Counted from the first letter of the stretch, positions 55,578 to 62,349 are shown. The stretch: DNA of 64,000 nucleotides from Planctomycetaceae bacterium (GCA_027487485.1 JAIYDN010000022.1:35416-99415); one strand, 5' to 3'. Notes: generated from the sequence alone by a model not told the origin. Made by a program: numbers and translations.

Positions 55578-55644
55578 ACTGAACTGCATGTTTGGATTAC
55601 ATCAATCAACAACGAAAGTATCTGAACAAAACAATTCGCTCAAT
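55578..55644 (+). ncRNA. Y-RNA-like unit A', decayed copy of unit A
   Basis: P2 TGTTT:GAACA is kept, P1 ACTGAAC:GCTCAAT pairs five of seven, TGCA and GGATTACATCAATCAACAAC are retained. CTTC is degraded to ATTC. A further copy of this unit is at 24984-25061. Confidence 0.55.
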
Positions 55645-55654
55645 TGCAATTTTC

Positions 55655-55694
55655 AGACTCGTCGTAATGGGAAACCGTTGCGGCGAGTCTTTTT
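55655..55694 (+). terminator. Intrinsic terminator
   Basis: AGACTCGTCG and CGGCGAGTCT with loop TAATGGGAAACCGTTG, followed by TTTTT. Same stem as at 53510. Confidence 0.8.
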
Positions 55695-55804
55695 GACTGA
55701 CTGCCAAATCGGAGTACATGTGTCGTGAGTTCGAGTCTCATCAGCGTCTGCAAAGATGTTGTAGCTCAATGGTAGAGCAATGTCTGATTTTCACTTCGTC
55801 AGTC
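55695..55804 (+). ncRNA. Y-RNA-like unit F with permuted tRNA module
   Basis: P1 GACTGAC:GTCAGTC, TGCC, P2 AAATC:GATTT, GGAGTACAT; 3' side CT, TCACTTC. Inside: T arm GTGAG-TTCGAGT-CTCAT, acceptor 3' strand CAGCGTC (55742-55748), T, link GCAAA, acceptor 5' strand GATGTTG (55755-55761), TA, D arm GCTC-AATGGTA-GAGC, A, ATGT pairing with ACAT. The acceptor strands pair seven of seven with two G-T pairs. No anticodon can be assigned. Matches YrlA-type architecture. Confidence 0.78.
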
Positions 55805-55814
55805 AATTTCGAAT

Positions 55815-55919
55815 CAACCGACTGCAGATTCGGAGTACATCCCACCACTCTTGCCGCGATAGTGGGAGCTATCGAATGATGCTCGTCGTCATGGCGCTCT
55901 GGTCACACTTCGTCGGTTG
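55815..55919 (+). ncRNA. Y-RNA-like unit E
   Basis: P1 CAACCGAC:GTCGGTTG, TGCA, P2 GATT:GGTC, GGAGTACAT; 3' side TCT-P2'-ACACTTC, then TTTTT directly after P1', so P1 may also end transcription. Module hairpins CGATAG-TGGGAG-CTATCG and TGATG-CTCGT-CGTCA covary with unit D. Confidence 0.68.
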
Positions 55920-56117
55920 TTTTTGTATCTTGCTACTGTCAGAGACTTATGTGGCGAGCAAACCATTCCGTTCGCCTCCTAGCGGGGGCCGTCGAATTTG
56001 GTGGCCGGGCTGCTTCGTTGCGCCAGATTCGAGCATGCGCCTGGTTGCATCATGCTCTCGTTATACCATATCATGCGTCAAACACATACCTTCCGCTGTT
56101 CCCCTTGATCGCCCGTT

Positions 56118-56801
56118 ATGAGCTATATCGACACCTTCGACAACGAGTTGATTGGCCACTTTGGAGGGTTGCCTGTCTATCATCCACTCGAAGCTGTGCC
56201 TGCTACAGACGGTAGGCCAGAAGACTTTGCTTGTGATCCTACGCAATTAGTTATTGGTGGCGGTGGAGGTGGAGGTGATTATCCGGGCATAGTGATTGTT
56301 TCGCCCATGGAGGCGGCTATGCATTTCTTGAAAGCATACCTGGAGAAAAATCTTTCGCAACTAGAACAGGCAACCCAATTACGCTTGAAACAAGTCGTCG
56401 AACCATGGGCTAAAGATCCAGAGAGAAGATTCCAGTGTCCTTGGATAAAGGTCTTCAACTTCGCTGGTTGGATGACCGAGGATTACGTCAATTTTTATCA
56501 TCGCTGTACTTCGCCAGCCTTTATGAGACCATACCGCCCAGAAGTCGACGGACTGCTCGAGTCATGGCTGGCCATAAGTGTCGGAGAGTTTTTAGTGCTG
56601 GCCCTGCCCGAACTAATCGAACCGCTCATTTCGGAGCTTGCAGACCTAAAAGAAAAGATTACGAGCGATCTCTACCAGAACATCCTCCTGTCTCCACCCG
56701 GCTATCCTTTCTGGGGACGCAAAGAAGAGAACGGTAGCGTAAGATGGCGCATCGAGAGCTGGCAAATCCAACGCAAAAGCAATCCGCTCACCTTTCGTTA
56801 A
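56118..56801 (+). CDS. Hypothetical protein
   Basis: A 227-residue soluble protein. A glycine run (GGGGGGG, residues ~48-54) separates a short N-terminal part (FGGLPVYHPLEAVPATDGR) from an alpha-helical part (MHFLKAYLEKNLSQLEQATQ; LIEPLISELADLKEKITSDL). No signal, membrane segment or known motif is seen. It follows unit E by 200 bases and is probably an accessory gene. Confidence 0.6.
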   Translation: MSYIDTFDNELIGHFGGLPVYHPLEAVPATDGRPEDFACDPTQLVIGGGGGGGDYPGIVIVSPMEAAMHFLKAYLEKNLSQLEQATQLRLKQVVEPWAKDPERRFQCPWIKVFNFAGWMTEDYVNFYHRCTSPAFMRPYRPEVDGLLESWLAISVGEFLVLALPELIEPLISELADLKEKITSDLYQNILLSPPGYPFWGRKEENGSVRWRIESWQIQRKSNPLTFR

Positions 56802-56982
56802 TCGATGGCGATAAGTGGCGTTGCGAGCAAGTCATCTTGAAAGTTTAGTCAAGTAGAACGAAGTGAGCCAAAGCACTTTAGCGAACTCGCTATTTCTGAT
56901 TCGCTGACTCATTGTCCTCGATTCTGCGTCTTTTATCCATCATACGTCTTATGCGCGAAATACAAAGTCATCCGCATTCACG

Positions 56983-57159
56983 ATGGTTGAGCTTCTCGTG
57001 GTGTTTGCGATTATTGGGATCCTAGTTGGACTTTTACTTCCCGCTGTTCAAGCTGCTCGTGCGGCGGTTCGTAAGATAAGTTGCGATAACAATCTGTTGC
57101 ACTTTGATTTCAAGATCAACGCGACCGATGAAACGCGCGATCGCCTGCGCACTCGGTGA
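56983..57159 (+). pseudogene. DUF1559 / prepilin-like N-terminal remnant
   Basis: [23 protein letters not shown], then [18 protein letters not shown] is the type IV prepilin-like start of planctomycete DUF1559 proteins (leader G/A-F-T, then E at +5). After residue ~40 it runs into unrelated codons and a stop at 57157. Intact members have ~300 residues. Confidence 0.75.
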
Positions 57160-57303
57160 GAAATCTCGCTATCCCGCTCTCATCATGTCCAGCCACCTCT
57201 CCGTCGAAGTGGCTTTGAGAATCTTGAAGAGAGGATTTATAGCAGAGGAACTCATTAGTTTTCATTGTGGCGGAATTTTTTTTGCGCGGCTCATGCCGCA
57301 CCA

Positions 57304-58125
57304 TCACTCAGATCTTTGCTCAAACAAGTTGCGGTCGCTACTTCGAGGCCTTTCACTGTGCGATGAAGCTCGCAAGCTAATGTCGCTAAGGTGATGGTTT
57401 GTGCTAAGGACCGCGTGAACATCTTCAAAGTTCTCAGTCTCCCTCACTGTGCCACCACCATCTACAAACAAGAACCCCCCGTCGGGAGAGGCGGATATCC
57501 CTGTGATCTTGTGCGTATTCCCGGGGAACACTGGCTGAATCTGACCATGATCCCATGAGAAGATTCGGCTGGGACTTCCCAAAGTTACCAGGTAGATTGT
57601 CCCCTCTCGGATCGTAAAGTATCCCCACCAGTCATATCCAACATCTGCCTGTCGGACAGTGGCCACTAGTTCGGAGGTGCCGGACCAAAAATCTCGTCGG
57701 TAGATATGTCCGTCCCCGAGAGCCTGCCCATCTTGCGGAGTAGCTACCACTGAATAGTAAACGGTATGCTCTTCACCAGTACAAGCTATATCTCGAATCT
57801 GACCGTCGACCTCAAGCGATTGGATCTCATGTCTGCCATCAAGCAAGTGCATCAGCGAACCGTCGAGTCCGCTGCAGTAATAAACCTTTCCTTCCGCGTC
57901 TACAGCTATCTGAGAAACCTTCATGATTGCTTCTGGATAAGCGCGATCGGGAATCGGCTGGCGTGCAAAGGCCACATGTGGACTCGTTCCTCCCTCACTC
58001 AAGCGCAGAACGCCAGGTTGTTCGCTTGCATCAGCCAGCCACAGATCGTCAGCGCGGATTCCGACTTGTAACGAAACGAAAAACAATAACGATAAGGAGA
58101 TCGCAAAGGTACGTGGATAACGCAT
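57304..58125 (-). CDS. Exported beta-propeller-like protein
   Basis: A 273-residue protein with signal peptide (FAISLSLLFFVSLQVGIRAD). Repeated short strands such as QIAVDAEGKVYYCSGLDGSL, IRDIACTGEEHTVYYSVVAT and ITGISASPDGGFLFVDGGGT are typical of secreted NHL/WD-type propellers. No catalytic motif is visible. It is convergent with the DUF1559 remnant and stands alone. Confidence 0.75.
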   Translation of the reverse strand: MRYPRTFAISLSLLFFVSLQVGIRADDLWLADASEQPGVLRLSEGGTSPHVAFARQPIPDRAYPEAIMKVSQIAVDAEGKVYYCSGLDGSLMHLLDGRHEIQSLEVDGQIRDIACTGEEHTVYYSVVATPQDGQALGDGHIYRRDFWSGTSELVATVRQADVGYDWWGYFTIREGTIYLVTLGSPSRIFSWDHGQIQPVFPGNTHKITGISASPDGGFLFVDGGGTVRETENFEDVHAVLSTNHHLSDISLRASSHSERPRSSDRNLFEQRSE

Positions 58126-58983
58126 CGAATTGGGTTACCTATAGTTGAATGAGCCATGGAAAGTTGCAATACAACCCTAGGTCAAAAAGCCAGCGTGGGA
58201 GTCAAAAATTGCGCATACCGGGCGAGATTTGCCAAGTTACCGCAGAATACTGGAATTTTTGCTTTTTATACCGCCGATAAACCACTCCCGGACCAAAACC
58301 ACTGTCTGATAATGATCTCCCCGTGCGAAGAACGTCATCGGGAGCATGACGAGTTTTAGATAGTGCTCGAAACGTGGCTATCGGCTTGTAAAGCAGAGAT
58401 TCGTTTGTTCCGTCGTTTTGTTTTCGATCGAAACCAGTTTGTGGAAAATCGACGAGAGCAGTTCTCTCATTGGTATAGAGAGTTCCAATCAGTAGCTGAG
58501 CACGTAAGCACACACTTTAACCCTCCCGCGACGAGCGGGAGGGTCGATGGCAAGGTACGAGCCAGCGGGGAGGGTGAGATCGCGAAGGTTTTGTAACCAT
58601 ATTCCATCCTCCCCGTGAGAAAACGTAATCGGGAGGGAACCGACCGCCCGATTCCTTCGAGCTGGAAAACATTACTCAGGTCGAAACAGCAGCGAATCTT
58701 CTTACTGCGTATCCAAAATCTTCAAATCCATGTAGCTTGCTCGCAAGACAGTCAACTAGGTTTGTGGATTCCATTCGAAACCACGATCGTTGTGGCCAAT
58801 TTGCAGCCACGTACACCTCGTATCTGAACTTGACAAGACTCCTGCTTCGACTCGGACCGAACGCATCGCGAATAGTTCCGAATGAAACTCCTCGTGCAAT
58901 GTTATCACAACAATTAGGCGTGAATGGCAATTGACCAAACGTGTCATCCAGTGCGGGACACTCTCGGCAAAGGAGTATAAGCC
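58126..58983. repeat. Intergenic region with 300-bp repeat copy 5
   Basis: Copy 5 of the repeat occupies 58317-58621. No gene is seen before it. After it (58622-58983) only weak, motif-less frames exist. Confidence 0.65.
58317..58621 (+). repeat. 300-bp dispersed repeat, copy 5 (full)
   Basis: Begins TCTCCCCGTGCGAAGAACGT and ends CCATCCTCCCCGTGAG, with all internal blocks and the GGGAGGGTCGATGGC palindrome, same strand as the other four. Confidence 0.8.
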
Positions 58984-59220
58984 ATGTCAAAGAAACCCAA
59001 GGAAATCGACTTCCACAGGGAAGCCGAAGATCAACTCAACGCTATCAGGTCTCGAATTGGACAGGAGGTTCCACTCAGCAATCGCTACGTGCGAGGCCAA
59101 CGGGCGATTCTTGTCTCTGTTGATGGTGAAACCGCGACGCTTCAATTTCCCAATGGCGCAACGCTTGCCAATGTACCGCTCCGCGATTTGGTGGATGACA
59201 GCGGTTACTGGAAATCTTAA
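58984..59220 (+). CDS. Small conserved-looking hypothetical protein
   Basis: A 78-residue soluble protein: KPKEIDFHREAEDQLNAIRS, then IGQEVPLSNRYVRGQRAILV and SVDGETATLQFPNGATLANV. The second half looks like a small beta-barrel (SH3/KOW-like). AAAGGAG l1 bases before ATG 58984 is a good ribosome site. Function unknown. It lies 134 bp upstream of csrA copy 2 on the same strand. Confidence 0.65.
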   Translation: MSKKPKEIDFHREAEDQLNAIRSRIGQEVPLSNRYVRGQRAILVSVDGETATLQFPNGATLANVPLRDLVDDSGYWKS

Positions 59221-59354
59221 TCGTCTAATAATTTCGAATTCACTTCCGCATTGACCTAAGTTGTCACATGCCCAGCTGATAATGATTGTGTTGGGACGCG
59301 GCAGACCAACAATTCCCGCACTGCCGCAGCAATCGAACTCATGGAAGAATCAAC

Positions 59355-59564
59355 ATGCTAGTTCTAAGTCGCAAAGTTGGTGATAAGTTGGTTATCGACG
59401 GCAACATCACGGTGGAAGTCGTCAAGATACAGGGCAACCGGATTTCCCTCGGCATCGTTGCACCATCCGATGTCAAAATCCTCCGTGGTGAGTTAACCGA
59501 ACAGCAAGCCAAGGCCCAAATTGTGGAACTAGTTGTTGAAGATGGATTGCTTGTGGCGTGCTAG
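59355..59564 (+). CDS. csrA: Carbon storage regulator CsrA, copy 2
   Basis: 69 residues, identical to copy 1 except PS for PA near residue 45 and AKA for AKP near 58. The preceding ~95 bases are also shared, including GCGGCAG...CTGCCGC and a GGAAG ribosome-binding site, so both copies should be expressed and controlled alike. It converges on the zinc-ribbon/CoA-binding operon, with the 60-bp inverted repeat between. Confidence 0.93.
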   Translation: MLVLSRKVGDKLVIDGNITVEVVKIQGNRISLGIVAPSDVKILRGELTEQQAKAQIVELVVEDGLLVAC

Positions 59565-59625
59565 TAGCCGGACTCGCCAGAGTTCGGTTTTCTTCGATGC
59601 ACTGAAGTCTGGCGACTCCAGCTAC
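59564..59625 (+). repeat. 60-bp inverted repeat (ACTCGCCAG element)
   Basis: GTAGCCGGACTCGCCAGAG / CTGAAGTCTGGCGACTCCAG hairpin starting on the last base of the csrA stop. It could serve as a two-way terminator between convergent genes. Confidence 0.75.
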
Positions 59626-59678
59626 CCAAAAAACTAAACTGGACAGAGTTATAGACTCATTAGAAGTTTGAATCGGTT

Positions 59679-59864
59679 CTATCCACGACCACCTTCGCAG
59701 CAAGTCTCGCAAATCCTGTGACACTTGGAACATTGCAACTTCGCGCGGATATCAATCAACGATCCGCCGCAAACAGGGCAAGCTGGTTGGCACGGCTTTT
59801 CACTCTTCTTAACATTCGCTTGTACGGTGTTTCCGCTTGGGTTCTGTTCTTGTTGAGACTTCAT
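59679..59864 (-). CDS. Small zinc-ribbon protein, copy 2
   Basis: 61 residues; the last 33 are identical to copy 1 (CPVCGGSLIDIRAK, LQCSKCHRICETCCEGGRG) and the N-terminal ~28 differ. It starts 12 bases after the CoA-binding gene, so the two form an operon. Conservation of only the cysteine half suggests that this part is the functional unit. Confidence 0.72.
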   Translation of the reverse strand: MKSQQEQNPSGNTVQANVKKSEKPCQPACPVCGGSLIDIRAKLQCSKCHRICETCCEGGRG

Positions 59865-59876
59865 GGGATTAGACCT

Positions 59877-60278
59877 CTACTTCGATGATCGTTCGATTGA
59901 AAGAAGGACAAGTATACAACTTCCATCGTCGATGACGTTGAGTCCAGCATCCCTAGCGGCCTGGCTTCCTTTGGAGTCTTCTGCTCCGGGTTGCATCCAA
60001 ATATTCTTGACGCCTGCAGCGATCGCTTGTTGGATGACCTCGCATGTGATGTGAGGCGGAGTGACAATCGATAGGGACTCAGGGACAACGGGTAGATTAG
60101 CAATCGAGGCGAACGCGGGATCGCCTTCTACTTCGGTCGCCTTTGGATTGAGCGGATAAACGGTGCGACCTGATGCGACGATCGCACGGAAGACTTTGTT
60201 GCCGTACTTGGATCGGTCTTGCGATGCGCCGGCCACAGCGAACGTGCTTGCATTCAAAAATACTTCGATATTATTCAT
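59877..60278 (-). CDS. CoA-binding (YccU-like) protein
   Basis: A 133-residue Rossmann-type protein from ATG 60278: FAVAGASQDRSKYGNKVFRA, VYPLNPKATEVEGDPAFAS and LSIVTPPHITCEVIQQAIAA, then GVKNIWMQPGAED. This is the CoA_binding_2 family; no enzymatic activity is established. The frame is open upstream to 60443 but conservation begins here. A fragment of this gene survives at 49.4 kb. Confidence 0.88.
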   Translation of the reverse strand: MNNIEVFLNASTFAVAGASQDRSKYGNKVFRAIVASGRTVYPLNPKATEVEGDPAFASIANLPVVPESLSIVTPPHITCEVIQQAIAAGVKNIWMQPGAEDSKGSQAARDAGLNVIDDGSCILVLLSIERSSK

Positions 60279-60734
60279 TGAGTATGGAGACTTTCGCTGG
60301 ATATCTGCGTTTATACGTATGTCGGGATGTTGGCTTGTTGCAAGAATTTTGGTGAACCAAGAAAATTCAGCGAACCAATTCATCTTAGCGACGTCTATCT
60401 TCCTGTACACGCTACAAGGCGTGATGAGGAATCTGAAAAGCAATCAATCACTGGATACGAGATCATGACTTCAATACGGCTGAGTACCGAGCGATTTAAT
60501 GGGTATGAGGGTTGTATCGTGTTGCAAAACGCGAATGCGCAACCCTTACATCCACATCGGAGGTAACACTCGGCCGTACTAACGAAGCAAACGTTGGCGA
60601 ACCCGGTGTTACCCCAAAGTGACACCGGGTTTTTTCGTGCCTTGATCAAGCGGTAAGGAGTAAGCAGTAAGGCTTAAGTGGGGAAGATTGTGTCTTTATT
60701 TATACCTTACTCCTTATAGCTCAAAGCTTCACAC
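60279..60734. other. Leader region before the tRNA array, with terminator
   Basis: Two hairpins stand out: GGGTTG...CAACCC around 60511-60548 and the strong terminator at 60606-60638. A short RNA between about 60500 and 60640 is possible. After it come TAAGGAGTAAG/CTTACTCCTTA inverted words (60650-60722). No protein gene is supported. Confidence 0.45.
60606..60638 (+). terminator. Intrinsic terminator before the tRNA array
   Basis: AACCCGGTGT and ACACCGGGTT with a 10-base loop, followed by TTTT. Confidence 0.85.
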
Positions 60735-60806
60735 GGACTGGTAGCTGAGACGGTATAGCGCTGGCCTGAAGAGCCGGAGAGGAGGGTTCGAGCACCTCCC
60801 AGTCCA
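60735..60806 (+). tRNA. tRNA-Phe(GAA)
   Basis: Acceptor GGACTGG/CCAGTCC perfect; anticodon arm CTGGC-CTGAAGA-GCCGG; discriminator A; no CCA encoded. First gene of the array. Confidence 0.9.
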
Positions 60807-60891
60807 CTGATAGAGAAGGCTAAAGACTTAAGGCTAAAGGCGTAAGGAAAGAACCTTAAGTCTTAAGCCTGTAGCCTTAAGCCTATGCATT

Positions 60892-60964
60892 GGCTCGTTC
60901 AACTTCTGGTGAGATTGCTGGTCTTTCAAGCCAGCTAGGTCGGGTTCGAATCCCACACGAGTCA
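60892..60964 (+). tRNA. tRNA-Glu(TTC)
   Basis: Acceptor GGCTCGT/ACGAGTC; anticodon loop CTTTCAA; T loop TTCGAAT. Preceded by an 80-base spacer made of inverted CTTAAGGC/GCCTTAAG words. Confidence 0.88.
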
Positions 60965-60979
60965 CTGACAAATACGAAT

Positions 60980-61047
60980 GGGCTTGCCGACGGGTCGGCG
61001 CTTTGACTTGCAATCAAGGCTACAGGGTTCAACTCCCTGCAGGTCCA
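60980..61047 (+). tRNA. tRNA-Ala(TGC)
   Basis: Acceptor GGGCTTG/CAGGTCC; anticodon arm TTTGA-CTTGCAA-TCAAG; T arm CAGGG-TTCAACT-CCCTG. Short (68 bases), reduced D arm. The identity base pair G3-T70 of alanine tRNAs is present. Confidence 0.88.
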
Positions 61048-61063
61048 CTGACAAAACAACTAT

Positions 61064-61135
61064 CGGGCGTGAAGTGTAATGGCTGGCACAGGTCGTTTGG
61101 GGCGATCGAGAGCGGTTCGATTCCGACACACCCGA
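61064..61135 (+). tRNA. tRNA-Pro(TGG)
   Basis: Acceptor CGGGCGT/ACACCCG (one mismatch); anticodon arm GGTCG-TTTGGGG-CGATC; T loop TTCGATT. Confidence 0.85.
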
Positions 61136-61145
61136 CTGAAGAGAT

Positions 61146-61237
61146 GGTAGTCGAGGGCTGGAGCCCCCGCGTTAGCCAAAGAGAAAAACCGGCGTCTGAT
61201 AAGCGGATCGCGCTGAGTTCAATTCTCAGGGCTACCA
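61146..61237 (+). tRNA. tRNA-Ile(GAT)-like, disrupted
   Basis: Acceptor GGTAGTC/GGCTACC and T arm CTGAG-TTCAATT-CTCAG are sound; the anticodon loop would be CTGATAA. The D-arm region is replaced by ~35 bases including CTGGAGCCCCCGCGTTAGCC, a word from the window's spacer repeats, and the anticodon stem pairs only three of five. Probably non-functional. Confidence 0.5.
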
Positions 61238-61263
61238 CTGAACAACAAACATTAAAGGAGAAC

Positions 61264-61326
61264 ATGATGCAATTACTTAGTCGCTTGAAACGCATAGCCA
61301 TAACCATTCATGAGGTTGTGGTGTAG
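61264..61326 (+). CDS. Possible 20-residue peptide between tRNAs
   Basis: MMQLLSRLKRIAITIHEVVV with AAAGGAG seven bases before ATG 61264. The ribosome site is strong for so short a frame. Its last five codons overlap the tRNA-Lys gene at 61312, so processing of the tRNA would cut the mRNA. Confidence 0.3.
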   Translation: MMQLLSRLKRIAITIHEVVV

Positions 61327-61383
61327 CGGTAGCACAGCGGACTTTTAATCCGCAAAGCGTGGGTTCGAATCCCACCGGCCTCA
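61312..61383 (+). tRNA. tRNA-Lys(TTT)
   Basis: Acceptor GAGGTTG/CGGCCTC; anticodon arm GCGGA-CTTTTAA-TCCGC perfect; T arm GTGGG-TTCGAAT-CCCAC. Confidence 0.92.
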
Positions 61384-61389
61384 CTTGTT

Positions 61390-61462
61390 CGGCGTGCAGC
61401 TCGATGGTCCGAGCAGCGTCCTTATAAGACGAAGGTCGAAGGTTCGATTCCTTCCACGCCGA
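61390..61462 (+). tRNA. tRNA-Ile(TAT)
   Basis: Acceptor CGGCGTG/CACGCCG perfect; anticodon loop CTTATAA with a four-pair stem. An encoded TAT anticodon is rare in bacteria, which usually read AUA with a CAT tRNA modified to lysidine. Confidence 0.88.
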
Positions 61463-61544
61463 TTCAAGCATTGAGCAATAAGGAGTAAGTGATAAGTAGA
61501 TAACGACAATGAATCTGTCCGGCTTAAGCCTTACAGCTTGCAAC

Positions 61545-61617
61545 GGGATTGTGGCAGACAAGGTAATGCACCGGACTCTTAATCCGGTCGATGTGGGTTC
61601 GATACCCACCGATCCCA
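61545..61617 (+). tRNA. tRNA-Lys(CTT)
   Basis: Acceptor GGGATTG/CGATCCC; anticodon arm CCGGA-CTCTTAA-TCCGG; T arm GTGGG-TTCGATA-CCCAC. Confidence 0.92.
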
Positions 61618-61731
61618 CTGAAAACAAGGAGTCAGGTTTCAGGAGTCAGGTCTCAGTAGTTGCACTGAAGCCTGAAGTCTGATTCCTGAAGCCTGATGCG
61701 ATCTTTGACAATTTGGTTGAGCCAACAAAAG

Positions 61732-61802
61732 GCGTCCATGGTGTAGTGGTAACCCATCTCCTTGCCAAGGAGGAATTGCGAGTTCGATTCTCGCTGGACG
61801 CT
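61732..61802 (+). tRNA. tRNA-Gly(GCC)
   Basis: Acceptor GCGTCCA/TGGACGC perfect; anticodon arm TCTCC-TTGCCAA-GGAGG; T arm GCGAG-TTCGATT-CTCGC; discriminator T, as in glycine tRNAs. Confidence 0.92.
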
Positions 61803-61812
61803 CTTCAATTAT

Positions 61813-61887
61813 CAGGGTGTGGGAAAGTCTGGCTACTCCACGTGCTTCGGGAGCACGAGATCGTCGGTTCAAATCCGACCATCCTGA
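61813..61887 (+). tRNA. tRNA-Pro(CGG)
   Basis: Acceptor CAGGGTG/CATCCTG; anticodon arm CGTGC-TTCGGGA-GCACG; T arm GTCGG-TTCAAAT-CCGAC. Confidence 0.92.
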
Positions 61888-61903
61888 CTGTTATCAAACA
61901 TAT

Positions 61904-61978
61904 TCCGGTGGGTCCTGTGTTGGTACGGGAAGGCGACTGTTAATCGCCCAGACGCAGGTTCGATTCCTGCTGCCGGAG
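61904..61978 (+). tRNA. tRNA-Asn(GTT)
   Basis: Acceptor TCCGGTG/TGCCGGA; anticodon arm GGCGA-CTGTTAA-TCGCC; discriminator G as in tRNA-Asn. Confidence 0.92.
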
Positions 61979-61988
61979 CTTTTTATGT

Positions 61989-62073
61989 GGAAGGGCAAGC
62001 CGATTGGCGACGGCACTCCGTTCGAAGCGGAGCGAGCGTAAATGCCTTGCGAGTTCAACTCTCGCTCCTTCCG
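61989..62073 (+). tRNA. tRNA-Ser(CGA)
   Basis: Acceptor GGAAGGG/TCCTTCC; anticodon arm CTCCG-TTCGAAG-CGGAG; long variable region; discriminator G. Normal class II serine tRNA of 85 bases. Confidence 0.92.
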
Positions 62074-62090
62074 CCTTGTGAATGATAAAC

Positions 62091-62162
62091 GTGCCATTGG
62101 CCGAGCGGCAAAGGTCCTGGACTTCCAATCCGGTCAGGTCGGTTCGACTCCGACATGGCACT
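62091..62162 (+). tRNA. tRNA-Gly(TCC)
   Basis: Acceptor GTGCCAT/ATGGCAC perfect; anticodon arm CTGGA-CTTCCAA-TCCGG; discriminator T. Confidence 0.92.
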
Positions 62163-62180
62163 CTGTTTGATGAATGATAT

Positions 62181-62252
62181 TCGGGTGTCGGCTAACGGCA
62201 AGCCAGCTGCCTTTGAAGCAGTGGTATGAAGGTTCAACTCCTTCCGCCCGGG
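62181..62252 (+). tRNA. tRNA-Gln(TTG)
   Basis: Acceptor TCGGGTG/CGCCCGG; anticodon arm GCTGC-CTTTGAA-GCAGT; discriminator G. Confidence 0.9.
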
Positions 62253-62272
62253 CTGAAAGGACAAATCAATAC

Positions 62273-62347
62273 TCCGGAGTAGCAACTGTTGGTCGTTGCG
62301 TCTGGCTCTGAACCAGAAGCTCGCAGGTTCGATTCCTGCCTCCGGTG
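62273..62347 (+). tRNA. tRNA-Gln(CTG)
   Basis: Acceptor TCCGGAG/CTCCGGT with a weak first pair, common in tRNA-Gln; anticodon arm TCTGG-CTCTGAA-CCAGA; discriminator G. Confidence 0.9.
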
Positions 62348-62349
62348 CT

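Noticed and set aside
54054..55804. Permuted tRNAs as simple junctions of two neighbouring array tRNAs
   Set aside because: Both cases show seven of seven pairing between the separated acceptor strands and pairing of the anticodon strands, which unrelated neighbours would not give twice.
53435..55919. The P1/P2 units could be integron attC sites (two stems, unpaired spacers, variable terminal part)
   Set aside because: The outer stem lacks the invariant AAC/GTT crossover triplet in most copies, sequences outside the stems (GGAGTACAT, CTTC) are conserved as in an RNA, and no integron integrase is present. attC could still be tested by a dedicated search.
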